A stretch of 64,000 nt of DNA. Source: Selenomonas sp. GACV-9. GTDB taxonomy: Bacteria > Bacillota > Negativicutes > Selenomonadales > Selenomonadaceae. Below the pieces are notes generated by a model, which worked only from the letters and a program-made list of their open reading frames with translations, was not told the DNA's origin and ran no database searches. The DNA is taken from the NCBI GenBank assembly GCA_900116485.1, contig FPAX01000002.1, positions 1 to 64,000 of the forward strand, given 5' to 3'. Below are positions 9,607 to 18,200 of this stretch, piece by piece. Numbering within the stretch: the first letter of the stretch is position 1; every line of letters starts with the position of its first letter. The position numbers were made by a program, and so were the translations under genes.

Positions 9607-10050
9607 TTAGTCGATATCAAATACGGTACGATTGTCTTTGGCCTGTTCTTTTGGCATGATGATATGCAAGATGCCGTTCTCATACGAGACACTGACATCT
9701 TCTTCCTTGATGCCATCGATCAGGAAAGTCCGCTCATATTCACCAGTGCGGCGTTCATGGCACAGGTATTTGAGCTGCGATTCACTTTCCGGCCGTTCCG
9801 CCCGGATACGCAGATAATTATGCTCATCATACGAGACGTTGATCTGTTCCTTATAGAAGCCAGGCAGTTCGGCAAACAGCTCATAGGCCGTCTCGGTATC
9901 AATGACATCGACACGGAACGGCGACAGTGCACTGCTGACCCGCCCCATCGGATTAAACGGCTGGTCGGCCATAAACTCCAAAGCCTTCTCCAGCACTTCG
10001 CGTCCACGCTCAGCGTTTTCCCGCAGGTTAAATGGTATCGTCCGGAACAT
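9607..10050 (-). CDS. Hsp20/alpha-crystallin family small heat-shock protein
   Basis: Small heat-shock proteins are ATP-independent holdases that bind unfolding proteins. The 147-residue product has the alpha-crystallin domain in its second half: ELPGFYKEQINVSYDEHNYL, then ERTFLIDGIKEEDVSVSYENGILHI, where the A-x-x-x-n-G-v-L signature reads SYENGILHI. It ends MPKEQAKDN. The start was put at MFRTIPF because GGAGG lies 8 bases before that ATG; the open frame upstream runs into the promoter. A strong vegetative-type promoter is present, and no CIRCE element was seen. Confidence 0.92.
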   Translation of the reverse strand: MFRTIPFNLRENAERGREVLEKALEFMADQPFNPMGRVSSALSPFRVDVIDTETAYELFAELPGFYKEQINVSYDEHNYLRIRAERPESESQLKYLCHERRTGEYERTFLIDGIKEEDVSVSYENGILHIIMPKEQAKDNRTVFDID

Positions 10051-10093
10051 AAAAATCGCCTCCATATATAGACTGAGTTTTTCTGTCAGTTCT

Positions 10094-10122
10094 ATTATAG
10101 AGGCGTTTTCTGAATTTTTCAA
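10094..10122 (-). promoter_or_regulatory. Promoter of the Hsp20 gene
   Basis: On the minus strand, TTGAAA and a perfect TATAAT are separated by 17 bases, about 45 bases upstream of the chosen start codon. Confidence 0.75.
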
Positions 10123-10137
10123 GATTCGCGTCAGTGA

Positions 10138-11583
10138 CTATATGCGTGGGGGAAACTTCGCGAGGATATGACTGCAATCCTGCACGACTTCCACCGTGCC
10201 GATATAGCTGCCAGCCTGATCGTAGACAGCCATATATTTCACCATGACAGGTTTGCCCATGATGTAGCGCGCCACTTCCAGACTGTCACGCTTCTTTGCC
10301 TTGAAATCCGCCAGCAGGTTGCGAACAACGGGTACGATCTGCGGCGGATGACACTCGTAGACCTCGCGGCCCAACGCTGCTTTGGGTCGAGGGAAAATGT
10401 TGCCCTCGTTGATAAAGAACCGCAGCTTATCCTGTTCGTCAATGAATGTGATGTCTACAGGCAGCAAGGAAAACATCGCCCGCAGCTGCTTGACCGTAAG
10501 CTCCCCGGTGGGCAGCTGGATCCTGCCAGCAAGGATTTCCTGCTCGCTGACACGGGCCATCTCAGCCTCAGCCCAGGCCTCGCCCTCTGGCCAGATTGGC
10601 GGTTTCTCCACAAAGGCAATGCCCATCTCGGGGAAATCGCGATAGATGCGTTTCCATTCCTCCGCCGTAAAATACCGCAGGCAAAGCGGAAACAGGATGC
10701 GCTCTTCCTTGTAGATCATCTCCCGCGTGCGCTGAGCCAAAGCAGCGATACGCCCCTTATAGATCATCACATTATCCGCATCCTCTTTTATCGCCCGCGT
10801 CAGGGTGCCAAGTTCTTTCTTGATTTCATCATCGACACCCCACATGACCTGCGCTGGCCCCGTCACACCATAATTGTAGAGCAGCGGCATCAGCAGCTCT
10901 TCTTTCTTGGCATAATGCGCGCGCACGCCATTGAAGTCCACCAGGGCCTTAACCACCACCGCTGCATCCGGTGCACCGCTCTCACATTGGGCGGTGATGA
11001 TGTCAAGAACCTTCTCCATTCCTTCATTCTCCGCCCTTAGCAGGCTCAGCGGATGACCTGCCGGCAAATCGCTGCCCGCTAAATCCTCCATCTTTGCCGC
11101 CTGTGCCTTAAGCCCTTCTTTCAAGACTTCCGTCTCTGTACATCCATGAAACATCGCCGAATGCACATCGCAGAGTTTCTGCACATGTTGCAGTGGCACG
11201 CCACTCTTGATGAGCTCCTGCTCCGCCGTCGCGATTTCCAGTGCTGATACACTGGCAAACTCGCTGACAAACTCCGCCCGCACAGACTCGAGCGCTTCGC
11301 CCTGACTCAGCCGCTCGATATAGCTGCGCAATTTTGCCTTGCGCTCTTCGTCCTCGTCATAGCCCACAACCATAAAATCATTGGCCTGTAAAGCAGCAAC
11401 GACTTTCTCCAGCGGCACACCCTTGACAGCAGCCCCGCGCGGCAAAGTCATGATATTTCCCATCGCCTTGAGGGCCAGTGGACTCATGATCTTATCAAAG
11501 CCCAGCTCTGCAAGGATAGCCCGCAACTCTGGATATGTATTTACCAGTTCCCCCACCGTGAGGTTCAAATCGATTTTTTTCAT
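10138..11583 (-). CDS. DUF438/hemerythrin/PAS domain protein
   Basis: A 481-residue cytoplasmic protein with four parts. Residues 1-60 resemble the DUF1858 (ScdA N-terminal-like) fold (TVGELVNTYPELRAILAELGF). A DUF438 region follows at about 75-145. A hemerythrin-like HHE domain at about 180-330 carries the histidine and glutamate pattern HPL..RAEN, RAHYAKKEELLMP and YKEERILFP. A C-terminal PAS domain at about 370-480 completes it. Related proteins are thought to sense or handle oxygen or nitric oxide through a di-iron site, but this one has no assigned reaction. The start MKKIDLNL has AAGGAG upstream. It is transcribed towards the Hsp20 gene but separated from it by that gene's own promoter. 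Confidence 0.85.
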   Translation of the reverse strand: MKKIDLNLTVGELVNTYPELRAILAELGFDKIMSPLALKAMGNIMTLPRGAAVKGVPLEKVVAALQANDFMVVGYDEDEERKAKLRSYIERLSQGEALESVRAEFVSEFASVSALEIATAEQELIKSGVPLQHVQKLCDVHSAMFHGCTETEVLKEGLKAQAAKMEDLAGSDLPAGHPLSLLRAENEGMEKVLDIITAQCESGAPDAAVVVKALVDFNGVRAHYAKKEELLMPLLYNYGVTGPAQVMWGVDDEIKKELGTLTRAIKEDADNVMIYKGRIAALAQRTREMIYKEERILFPLCLRYFTAEEWKRIYRDFPEMGIAFVEKPPIWPEGEAWAEAEMARVSEQEILAGRIQLPTGELTVKQLRAMFSLLPVDITFIDEQDKLRFFINEGNIFPRPKAALGREVYECHPPQIVPVVRNLLADFKAKKRDSLEVARYIMGKPVMVKYMAVYDQAGSYIGTVEVVQDCSHILAKFPPRI

Positions 11584-11753
11584 AATGGCTCCTTCTTCCC
11601 CACATATCATTCATCTTGCTTTTATTATAACCTGCCGCTTCCCCATCGTCTGTTGCATCGGTTACACTTCCTGAAGGACGATTACGCCACGAGCACTTGC
11701 ATTTTTTTTCCCAGAGGTTTATGATATCAGTGTCGCATTAGTATATGAAAAAA

Positions 11754-11773
11754 ATATCACCCTTAGGTGATAT
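11754..11773. promoter_or_regulatory. Palindrome upstream of the LysR gene, candidate operator
   Basis: A perfect inverted repeat ATATCACC-CTTA-GGTGATAT lies 35 bases before the LysR start codon in AT-rich DNA. LysR regulators usually bind a dyad next to their own promoter, so an autoregulatory site is plausible. No confident -35/-10 pair was recognised. Confidence 0.45.
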
Positions 11774-11808
11774 ATATAAAATAAGTATAGAGAGGATATT
11801 CTATCGCT

Positions 11809-12735
11809 ATGGACCTCAAGCAGCTAAAGTATTTCCTGACTGTCGTCGATGAACGGCAGATTACCGCTGCGGCCAAAAAACTCCATATGGCCCAGCCCCC
11901 GCTGTCACAGCAGATGAAGATGCTGGAATCTGAGCTGGGAACTGAACTCTTCAAACGCGGCCCCCATCATATCGAATTGACCGATGCAGGGCGTCTGCTG
12001 GCCCGCCGGGCGCAACAACTGCTCGCCATGGCCGATTCGACGAGCCGCGAGATTGCTGACCTCTGCCAGGGCCTGCGCGGCACGCTTTCCATCGGCACCA
12101 TCTCTTCTTCGGGCAGCATCCTGTTAAGTCCTGGCCTGCAGCAGTTCCAACAGGAATACCGTGACGTCCATTTCGAGATTTATGATGCCAACACCTATCA
12201 GCTCATTGAGCTGCTTGAAAAAGGCGTCATCGAAATCGGCATCGTCCGCACCCCCTTCAATGCAACTCCCTTCAATTGCGCTTACCTTGCCGCTGAGCCA
12301 ATGGTTGCTGCCATGACAGACGCCTTTGACTGGTGCCCGGAGCGTGATACCATTGACCTTGCTGAACTTAATGAGCGCCCACTCATCATCTACCGCCGTT
12401 TTAGCCAAGTGCTGGCTGATGCCTTTGCCGCCCAGAATATCGCGCCCACTATCTATTGCCGCAACGACGATGCCCGCACCACGGTCCTATGGGCCAACGC
12501 CGGCCTTGGCATTGCCATCGTCCCTGCCTCAGCAGTCAATCTTGCTGCCCACGAGCAACTCCATATAAAAAAAATAGCGGCTGACGCACTGGTCACCCGC
12601 ATTGCCGTCATCTGGCGGCGCAACCGCTACCTTTCCAGTATCGGCGAAAAATTCCTGGCGGCTCTCGGAGCCTCACCATCCAGACAAGACCACAAGGCCA
12701 CTCAGGAGGAACAACTATGTCCAACGAAGAATTGA
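11809..12735 (+). CDS. LysR-family transcriptional regulator
   Basis: A 308-residue regulator with an N-terminal winged helix-turn-helix (MDLKQLKYFLTVVDERQITAAAKKL, then AQPPLSQQMKMLESELGTELFKR) and a C-terminal effector-binding domain. The terms RRAQQLLAMADS and GTLSIGTISSS mark the linker and the start of the sensor domain, as in the CynR/CbbR-like group. Its 3' end overlaps the start of the first chromate-transporter gene by 19 bases in another frame, so the three genes form one operon and this protein probably controls the transporter. The effector is unknown. Confidence 0.92.
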   Translation: MDLKQLKYFLTVVDERQITAAAKKLHMAQPPLSQQMKMLESELGTELFKRGPHHIELTDAGRLLARRAQQLLAMADSTSREIADLCQGLRGTLSIGTISSSGSILLSPGLQQFQQEYRDVHFEIYDANTYQLIELLEKGVIEIGIVRTPFNATPFNCAYLAAEPMVAAMTDAFDWCPERDTIDLAELNERPLIIYRRFSQVLADAFAAQNIAPTIYCRNDDARTTVLWANAGLGIAIVPASAVNLAAHEQLHIKKIAADALVTRIAVIWRRNRYLSSIGEKFLAALGASPSRQDHKATQEEQLCPTKN

Positions 12736-13304
12736 AATCAGTTGCTGCCGCTTGTCCCCATTTCTATTGGAAACTCTTCCAATCCACTTTCCTTATCAGC
12801 GCCTTCACCGTGGGCGGCGGCTTTGTCATCATTCCATTGCTGCGCGCTAAATACGTCGACGAGTATGGCTGGCTTAACGATAAGGAAACCTTGAATCTCG
12901 TTTCCATCGCCCAATCGATGCCCGGTGTTGTCGCCGTCAATGCCTCGATCATCCTCGGCTACCGCATGGCCGGCCTGGCAGGCGCTCTTACCGCCCTGTC
13001 AGCCACCATCCTGCCGCCGCTTATCACCCTGTCAGCCATCTCCTGTGCCTACGACTGGTTCGCCAGCAATCCCTATGTACGCTATGCCTTGAAAGGCATG
13101 CAGTGCGGTGCGACGGCCCTGATCGTCAACGTCGCCATCGACCTGCTCAAAAAACAGTTCAAGAAGAAATTGTTGCTGCCGCTATTTATCATCGCCGGAA
13201 CATTCCTAGCCAATTTCTTCTTTGCCGTCAACATCATGCTGCTCGTCATCATCGATGGCATCATCGGACTGCTGTTCCTGCGCGGCACCGAGTACAGCAA
13301 ATAA
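12717..13304 (+). CDS. Chromate transporter family protein, first half (ChrA-type)
   Basis: A 195-residue membrane protein with the CHR-domain signature FLISAFTVGGGFVIIPLL near residue 25 and the block IAQSMPGVVAVNASIILGYRMAGL. It has about five or six hydrophobic segments. Short CHR proteins of this size act as pairs and equal one half of long ChrA. The partner follows 10 bases downstream. Known members export chromate or other anions, but the substrate in an anaerobe like this is uncertain. The ATG at 12717 has CAGGAGGA upstream. Confidence 0.88.
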   Translation: MSNEELKSVAAACPHFYWKLFQSTFLISAFTVGGGFVIIPLLRAKYVDEYGWLNDKETLNLVSIAQSMPGVVAVNASIILGYRMAGLAGALTALSATILPPLITLSAISCAYDWFASNPYVRYALKGMQCGATALIVNVAIDLLKKQFKKKLLLPLFIIAGTFLANFFFAVNIMLLVIIDGIIGLLFLRGTEYSK

Positions 13305-13314
13305 GGAGGACATC

Positions 13315-13884
13315 ATGATATACTTGCTCTTGTTTTGGGAATTCGCCAAAGTCGCCATCTTCTGCGTAGGCGGCGGCTACGCCTCCATGCCACTGATCCA
13401 GGCCGCCGTCGTCGACACTTACCACTGGATGAGTCTCAGCGAGTTTGTCGATATCTTCACGATTTCCCAGATGACACCAGGCCCCATTGGCATCAATGCC
13501 GCGACCTTTGCTGGCCAGAAGATTGCTGGCTTTCCCGGAGCGGTCTGCGCCACAGTTGGATTCTGTACTCCATCCCTTATCATCGGCATCGCCCTCACGC
13601 GCCTGTTTTTCAGCTACGGCGATATCGGCGCGATCCGCGGCGTCCTCAACGGCCTGCGTCCGGCCGTCGTTGCTCTGATTGCGGCTGCTGGCATCAGCTT
13701 TGTGGTACTGGCGCTCTGGAACACCGAGACACTGCCCGCCGACCTCACCACGATCGATCCGATTGGCGTACTGATCCTCGCCGGTTCCCTCGTCGCCGTC
13801 CGCCGCAAGATTGGTGTCATCCGCATCCTTGCGGGAACAGGAATCATCGGCCTGCTGCTTGGCGTCGCACGCGAATTCCTCTGA
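13315..13884 (+). CDS. Chromate transporter family protein, second half (ChrA-type)
   Basis: A 189-residue membrane protein and partner of the preceding gene. It carries the homologous signature FAKVAIFCVGGGYASMPLIQ at the N-terminus and ISQMTPGPIGINAATFAGQKIAGF in the middle, with about six hydrophobic segments. Paired short CHR proteins are thought to work as a heterodimer with opposite membrane orientation. The start MIYLLLF follows AAGGAGGA; a longer open frame upstream overlaps the first half and is not credible. It ends 5 bases from the convergent cbiE, with no visible terminator. Confidence 0.88.
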   Translation: MIYLLLFWEFAKVAIFCVGGGYASMPLIQAAVVDTYHWMSLSEFVDIFTISQMTPGPIGINAATFAGQKIAGFPGAVCATVGFCTPSLIIGIALTRLFFSYGDIGAIRGVLNGLRPAVVALIAAAGISFVVLALWNTETLPADLTTIDPIGVLILAGSLVAVRRKIGVIRILAGTGIIGLLLGVAREFL

Positions 13885-13889
13885 TTCCC

Positions 13890-14540
13890 TCACCCCTCAA
13901 CAATCAGTATGCCGCTGGCATAAGCGGGCAAGGAGGCAGCCTCCCCGAGGCTTACCGTCCGTACTTCCTCATCTTCATAGGACAGCCGCATACAGATATG
14001 CAGCTTGGCATCTTGGGGCCACCCCTGCTCAATCAGCAGGGGTGGTATTGTTTTAGAGGTATACTGGCCATCAGTCAGCATCCCGATCACAGTGCCCGGC
14101 GCATAGCGCAGGGCAGTATCTGCCGGGCGCCGCCCGTGAAAGCTCACGAGACGGGCATCATGCCAAGGAAGGGCCAGCCGCGCAAAGGCCAACTGCATCG
14201 CGCTGATGCCAGGAATCACCGCGATCTGCTCCACAGGAAAATTGCGGCGCAATGCATCGAGCAGCGAATAATAGCCGGGATCTCCCGAAACCATGACGAC
14301 CACATCATGGCTGGCAAGTTCCTGAGCAATAAAGGCCATGACGCCTTCGATATCCCGCGTGACAGCCATGGTCTTCTGCTCCGTTGATGCTTTAGCAGCG
14401 AACTGGGCTAAAGCACGTTTGCCACCGACTAGGGCCTTGGCTGCTGCAATCGCCTTACTGGCCAACGGCACCATGTAATCCGGATTGCCTGGGCCAATGC
14501 CGGCTACGATGATCTTATGTCTCACTGTGGCAGTTTCCAT
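13890..14540 (-). CDS. cbiE: Cobalt-precorrin C5-methyltransferase CbiE
   Basis: CbiE methylates C5 of the corrin ring in anaerobic cobalamin synthesis, using S-adenosylmethionine. The 216-residue protein has the tetrapyrrole methylase signatures VAGIGPGNPDYM at the N-terminus, VMVSGDPGYYSLL in the middle, and VIPGISAMQLAFARLALPW. It contains no CbiT decarboxylase domain, so a separate CbiT must exist elsewhere. Its start overlaps the end of cbiD by 19 bases and is preceded by GGGGAGGG, which indicates translational coupling. Confidence 0.9.
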   Translation of the reverse strand: METATVRHKIIVAGIGPGNPDYMVPLASKAIAAAKALVGGKRALAQFAAKASTEQKTMAVTRDIEGVMAFIAQELASHDVVVMVSGDPGYYSLLDALRRNFPVEQIAVIPGISAMQLAFARLALPWHDARLVSFHGRRPADTALRYAPGTVIGMLTDGQYTSKTIPPLLIEQGWPQDAKLHICMRLSYEDEEVRTVSLGEAASLPAYASGILIVEG

Positions 14541-15643
14541 CCATATCCCTCCCCGATTTCTTTGGCTGTCGCATCCATGCCTAAAAGCTCGCCGCTCAAG
14601 GTCACCATGACGGTACCGACTTTCAGCTTCTGGAACAGATAGCGCTCAGCGCGCAAGCTTGCGCGCTCCGCCAGCTTTTGACATACCTTTTCCTGTAGTC
14701 CCGCCTGCTGCAGCACGACCAGTGCATCCTCCGTCGTATTGGCGGCCAATAGTGCCTGTACTCCATCTTGCGGCAGACCTGCCGCTGCCCCATAGGCCGC
14801 CATCGTCTCCAACCGGCCATCGGCAATGCGGTTATGGGTGTAGAAAACACCGGCGGCCACCTTGCTGAGCTTGCCGATATGGCCAAACAACAGGATCCGT
14901 TCTATCCCACGTTCGGCTGCCGCCTCAAGCATGAACCCGATGAAGTTGCTCGTCTGCACCATAGCTGCTGCTGGCAGATTCCAGCCAGTCGCAATGCGTT
15001 CGCCAATCTTGCCCGGCACAAAGATCAGGTCCTTAAAACCGGTTGCCTTCGCCACATCGATCTGCGGCACCAGCGAATTCTTGAACCCTTCCTCGGACAT
15101 CGGCCGCAGGACACCAGTAGTGCCGATGATTGAGATGCCGCCCTCAACACCAAGGATCGGGTTAAGTGTCTGCCGCGCCAGCTCTACACCAGCCGGAATC
15201 GAGATCGTGACCTCAAGCGGTATCGTCTCCTTGCCCAGCACCTCAGCCACAACATTGCGGATAAGCTGCCGCGGCCCGGGATTGATGGACGGCTCTCCCA
15301 CCGGCACCGATAGGCCAGGTTTCGTCACAGTGCCGATGCCCTCACCAGCCCGGAATATGATTTCCTCTTTTGCGCCAGTCAGATGCCGCACCTGAGTAAA
15401 TACCGACACTCCGTTCGTGATATCAGGATCATCCCCCGAAAACTTCACGACCTCAGCCTTCAGCCCTGCGGCTGTCTTCTCAACAGCCTTGACAGGAATC
15501 GTCAGCTTAGTGCCATCGAGTGCTGTGAGCTCTACCTCCTGCCAGCTTTCTCCGGCTGCATACAGCAATGCCGCCTTGACGCCTGCTGCCGCACAGGCAC
15601 CAGTCGTATAACCGCTACGCAATTCTTTTGCCACAAGATTCAC
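14522..15643 (-). CDS. cbiD: Cobalt-precorrin-5B C1-methyltransferase CbiD
   Basis: CbiD methylates C1 of cobalt-precorrin-5B in the anaerobic (early cobalt insertion) route to vitamin B12. The 373-residue product shows the family N-terminus LRSGYTTGACAAAGVKAAL, then GEPSINPGPR and GGISIIGTTGVLRPMSEE. The start codon is GTG, with GGAGAAG immediately upstream. Only cbiD and cbiE are here, so the rest of the pathway must lie elsewhere. A hairpin lies between this gene and the flippase-like gene upstream, and there is no room for a long riboswitch. Confidence 0.93.
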   Translation of the reverse strand: MNLVAKELRSGYTTGACAAAGVKAALLYAAGESWQEVELTALDGTKLTIPVKAVEKTAAGLKAEVVKFSGDDPDITNGVSVFTQVRHLTGAKEEIIFRAGEGIGTVTKPGLSVPVGEPSINPGPRQLIRNVVAEVLGKETIPLEVTISIPAGVELARQTLNPILGVEGGISIIGTTGVLRPMSEEGFKNSLVPQIDVAKATGFKDLIFVPGKIGERIATGWNLPAAAMVQTSNFIGFMLEAAAERGIERILLFGHIGKLSKVAAGVFYTHNRIADGRLETMAAYGAAAGLPQDGVQALLAANTTEDALVVLQQAGLQEKVCQKLAERASLRAERYLFQKLKVGTVMVTLSGELLGMDATAKEIGEGYGWKLPQ

Positions 15644-15667
15644 CTTCTCCAGTATCTATTCCACTGA

Positions 15668-15709
15668 AACAGCCCCGCCGGTAAGGCTTGACATACCAGC
15701 GGGGCTGTT
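15668..15709 (-). terminator. Hairpin between the flippase-like gene and cbiD
   Basis: A 15-bp stem (ACAGCCCCGCTGGTA with its near-perfect complement) encloses a 10-base loop directly after the flippase-like stop codon. On the minus strand the trailing T-run is short (TTTCAG); the better T-run lies on the other strand. It may be a leaky terminator or attenuator for the downstream cbiDE genes. Confidence 0.6.
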
Positions 15710-15714
15710 TTCTT

Positions 15715-16704
15715 TTACTTGTTCAACTGCCTGTTGAGGAAGTCACGGCCAAATACCGTAAGCGTATAATAAAGACCGATCAAGAACGGGATGTATTCGG
15801 CAATCAGCCGCCAGCAAACCGCGACAATGCCTACAGTACCAGCCGGGACCGTCTCGCTGAACAGCAGCACGAAACCGCCTTCGGCGATGCCCGAGCCCCC
15901 TGGCGTCGGCGTGAAATAGAGCAGCATGTTCAGGAATATCATGCGCCCCATGACCGTATACCAGTCAGCATCCGTCACCCCCAGCCCCAGCAGCAGGCAA
16001 GGCACTATCGCATAAATGCAGAGCAGGTTCAGTCCCGACTCGATGAACACCAGCAGCATGCACTTTGGCGCTTGTGACAGCAGATTGATGGCGCTCTTGG
16101 TATCACGATAAAAAGCAAACAGCTTGCGCCGCTTCTCATTCTTCATGCGCTTAGAGCATTTGACCACCACATAGTCAAGATAGCCGCGTCTAGCGCCAAG
16201 GATGATAGCCAGGATGACCGCGAAAGCCGTCAGCGTTATGCCCATCAAGGTCTCATTCGACACACCGGGAATGATGCCTGCATCATGCAGGAAGATAAAC
16301 GGCATGCAGACCACTAGGAACAGGATGGACAACAGGGTGCGCACGATGACCAGCACCGTCGCCTTGCCCGTCGGCACCCCCGCATGGCGCAGGAACATCA
16401 GCTGGGCCACAGCGCCGCCAGTCGCCCCTGGTGTCAAAAGTGCCAAGAAGTAGTTGCCGAAAATAACCTGTACCGCCTGGTACAAGGTTATCTTCTCATT
16501 TGAAATTTTTACCATATGCATCAGCCGGCTGCCATCAAAGAACATGCCCAGACCAACAGCAAACACCGCCAATGCAATCGACCACGGTTGGAATTTGTCC
16601 AGATTCCGCAGCGTGTGGATATCGACAGTCGAATAGATGACGATGCCGGATATCACGACGACGAGCAGGATCAAGAACAGGAACCGCTTATAAAACTTAT
16701 TCAT
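15715..16704 (-). CDS. Flippase-like integral membrane protein (UPF0104)
   Basis: A 329-residue protein with about eight hydrophobic segments, matching the lysylphosphatidylglycerol synthase transmembrane (UPF0104/YbhN) family. Recognisable blocks are FFDGSRLMHMV, GNYFLALLTPGATGGAVAQLMFL and FTPTPGGSGIAEGGF. In MprF such domains flip aminoacylated lipids; stand-alone members have mostly unknown cargo. No MprF-type synthetase domain is present. It follows folE2 by 34 bases and probably shares its message. Confidence 0.87.
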   Translation of the reverse strand: MNKFYKRFLFLILLVVVISGIVIYSTVDIHTLRNLDKFQPWSIALAVFAVGLGMFFDGSRLMHMVKISNEKITLYQAVQVIFGNYFLALLTPGATGGAVAQLMFLRHAGVPTGKATVLVIVRTLLSILFLVVCMPFIFLHDAGIIPGVSNETLMGITLTAFAVILAIILGARRGYLDYVVVKCSKRMKNEKRRKLFAFYRDTKSAINLLSQAPKCMLLVFIESGLNLLCIYAIVPCLLLGLGVTDADWYTVMGRMIFLNMLLYFTPTPGGSGIAEGGFVLLFSETVPAGTVGIVAVCWRLIAEYIPFLIGLYYTLTVFGRDFLNRQLNK

Positions 16705-16738
16705 GCAAACCGTCCCTTAGGATAGTTGTAATTCTCAT

Positions 16739-17527
16739 TTAAACCAAGTTTTCCTCATGTGCCGCAAAGGCGCTGTGATTATGTATCGACTCATAGTTCT
16801 CACACTCAACCGAGAACCACGCGAGACCTGCGATTCCCCGCAAGGCGAGGACGATATCCCGCAGGATATCCTCGACAAATTTCGGATTCTCATAGGCCGC
16901 CTCAGTCACGAACTTCTCATCCTCACGCTTGAGCAACGGATAGATTGGTGACGAGCCCTGCTTTTCCGTAAGCGCCGCCAGATTTTCGATGTAGATGCAA
17001 TCCACACCAGGCTGGAAACGCAGCTGGATACGTGCGACCGAGCGCTGATTATGCGCCCCGTATTGCGAGATTTCCTTACTGCATGGACAAAGAGAAGTGA
17101 ACGGCACCTCAACACCGAGCTGGAACTCCAGCTCGCCCCCCCTTTGTTTGCGTCCCGTAAAACAGCAGTCAAGATCGAGCACCGATTTCTTGCCGCTGAC
17201 CGGCGCCGTCTTGTCCACGAAATATTTGAAGGCCAGCTCTACCTCTGCCGACTGGGCATCGAGATGTTCCAGGGCCTCAGCGAGCATCTTATCGATTTCA
17301 GGCTCAGCCAATGGTTTCTGGCTCCAAGGCATCAAGATCTCCAGAAAACGGCTCATATGCGTGCCCTTGTATTCACTGGGCAGGGAAACCGTAAACCGGA
17401 TGCGAGCCAGTACCTGCTGGAAACCGCCATCCTTCGTCTTGATGAGGAACGGCAGATGTGCATCCTTGATGCCGACACGCTGGATTGCGATTCCCCGGGC
17501 ATCCTCCCGGCTCTGTACGTCCTGCAT
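16739..17527 (-). CDS. folE2: GTP cyclohydrolase FolE2 (type IB)
   Basis: FolE2 converts GTP to 7,8-dihydroneopterin triphosphate, the first step of folate and queuosine synthesis, and unlike FolE1 does not depend on zinc alone. The 262-residue protein has the family block FTSLCPCSKEISQYGAHNQR, with the catalytic Cys near residue 150, plus KGTHMSRF and the C-terminal ENYESIHNH. The start MQDVQSRED was chosen because GAGGAGA lies 8 bases upstream and it gives the family length. It lies 28 bases after rpe at the end of the kinase operon. Confidence 0.93.
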   Translation of the reverse strand: MQDVQSREDARGIAIQRVGIKDAHLPFLIKTKDGGFQQVLARIRFTVSLPSEYKGTHMSRFLEILMPWSQKPLAEPEIDKMLAEALEHLDAQSAEVELAFKYFVDKTAPVSGKKSVLDLDCCFTGRKQRGGELEFQLGVEVPFTSLCPCSKEISQYGAHNQRSVARIQLRFQPGVDCIYIENLAALTEKQGSSPIYPLLKREDEKFVTEAAYENPKFVEDILRDIVLALRGIAGLAWFSVECENYESIHNHSAFAAHEENLV

Positions 17528-17555
17528 TTCAGATTCTCCTCGTTTCATCGTATAA

Positions 17556-18200
17556 TCAGCCACGGATTGCCTGGATTGCTGCCGCCACATCATCAGCACC
17601 ATAGATTGCCGATCCTGCTACGAGCACATTGGCACCCGCCTCGCGCACGAGCTTGCTCGTCTCTGCATTGATGCCGCCATCGACCTCGATATCACAAGCA
17701 AAGCCCATATCCTGGATCGTGTGATAGAGCATATGGATCTTCTCAAGCTGTGACGCGATGAATTTCTGACCGCCAAAGCCCGGATTGACCGTCATGATAA
17801 GCACCATGTCCACATCCGGCAACAGCTCCTCGATCATGGCCAGCGACGTGCCCGGATTGACAGCAATGCCCACCTTGCAGCCAGCCGCCTTGATCTGCTG
17901 GACAATGCGATGATGATGTTTCGCTGCCTCCACATGGAACGTGATGATATCTGCACCAGCCTCGGCAAACGCCTCAATCTGCGTCTCCGGATGTTCCGTC
18001 ATCAGATGGACATCGAAGACAGCCTTCGACGTCTTGCGCAGGCTCTTGACCACCGGCGAGCCCAGCGTGATATTCGGTACGAAGGTACCGTCCATGACAT
18101 CGATATGGATGTACTCAGCTCCGGCATCGGTAACTTTCTTTACCTCGTCTGCCAGGTGGGCAAAGTCAGCCGATAGGATAGATGGTGCAATCTTGATCAT
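17556..18200 (-). CDS. rpe: Ribulose-phosphate 3-epimerase
   Basis: Rpe interconverts ribulose 5-phosphate and xylulose 5-phosphate in the pentose phosphate pathway. The 214-residue TIM barrel shows the full set of signatures: IAPSILSADF, HIDVMDGTFVPNIT, VHLMTEHPE, MTVNPGFGGQKF and EVDGGIN. The start overlaps the stop codon of rsgA by four bases (ATGA). The rsgA-rpe pairing is common in Firmicutes. Confidence 0.97.
   Translation of the reverse strand: MIKIAPSILSADFAHLADEVKKVTDAGAEYIHIDVMDGTFVPNITLGSPVVKSLRKTSKAVFDVHLMTEHPETQIEAFAEAGADIITFHVEAAKHHHRIVQQIKAAGCKVGIAVNPGTSLAMIEELLPDVDMVLIMTVNPGFGGQKFIASQLEKIHMLYHTIQDMGFACDIEVDGGINAETSKLVREAGANVLVAGSAIYGADDVAAAIQAIRG

Noticed and set aside
10051..10137. 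CIRCE/HrcA element upstream of the Hsp20 gene
   Set aside because: No TTAGCACTC-type inverted repeat was found; only a vegetative-type promoter is visible.
11584..11680. HcpR-like site upstream of the hemerythrin gene
   Set aside because: GTAAC-N4-GCAAC matches only three of five bases in one half-site, too weak to support.
15644..15668. Cobalamin riboswitch before cbiD
   Set aside because: Only about 25 bases lie between the hairpin and the GTG start, far too short for a cobalamin riboswitch.
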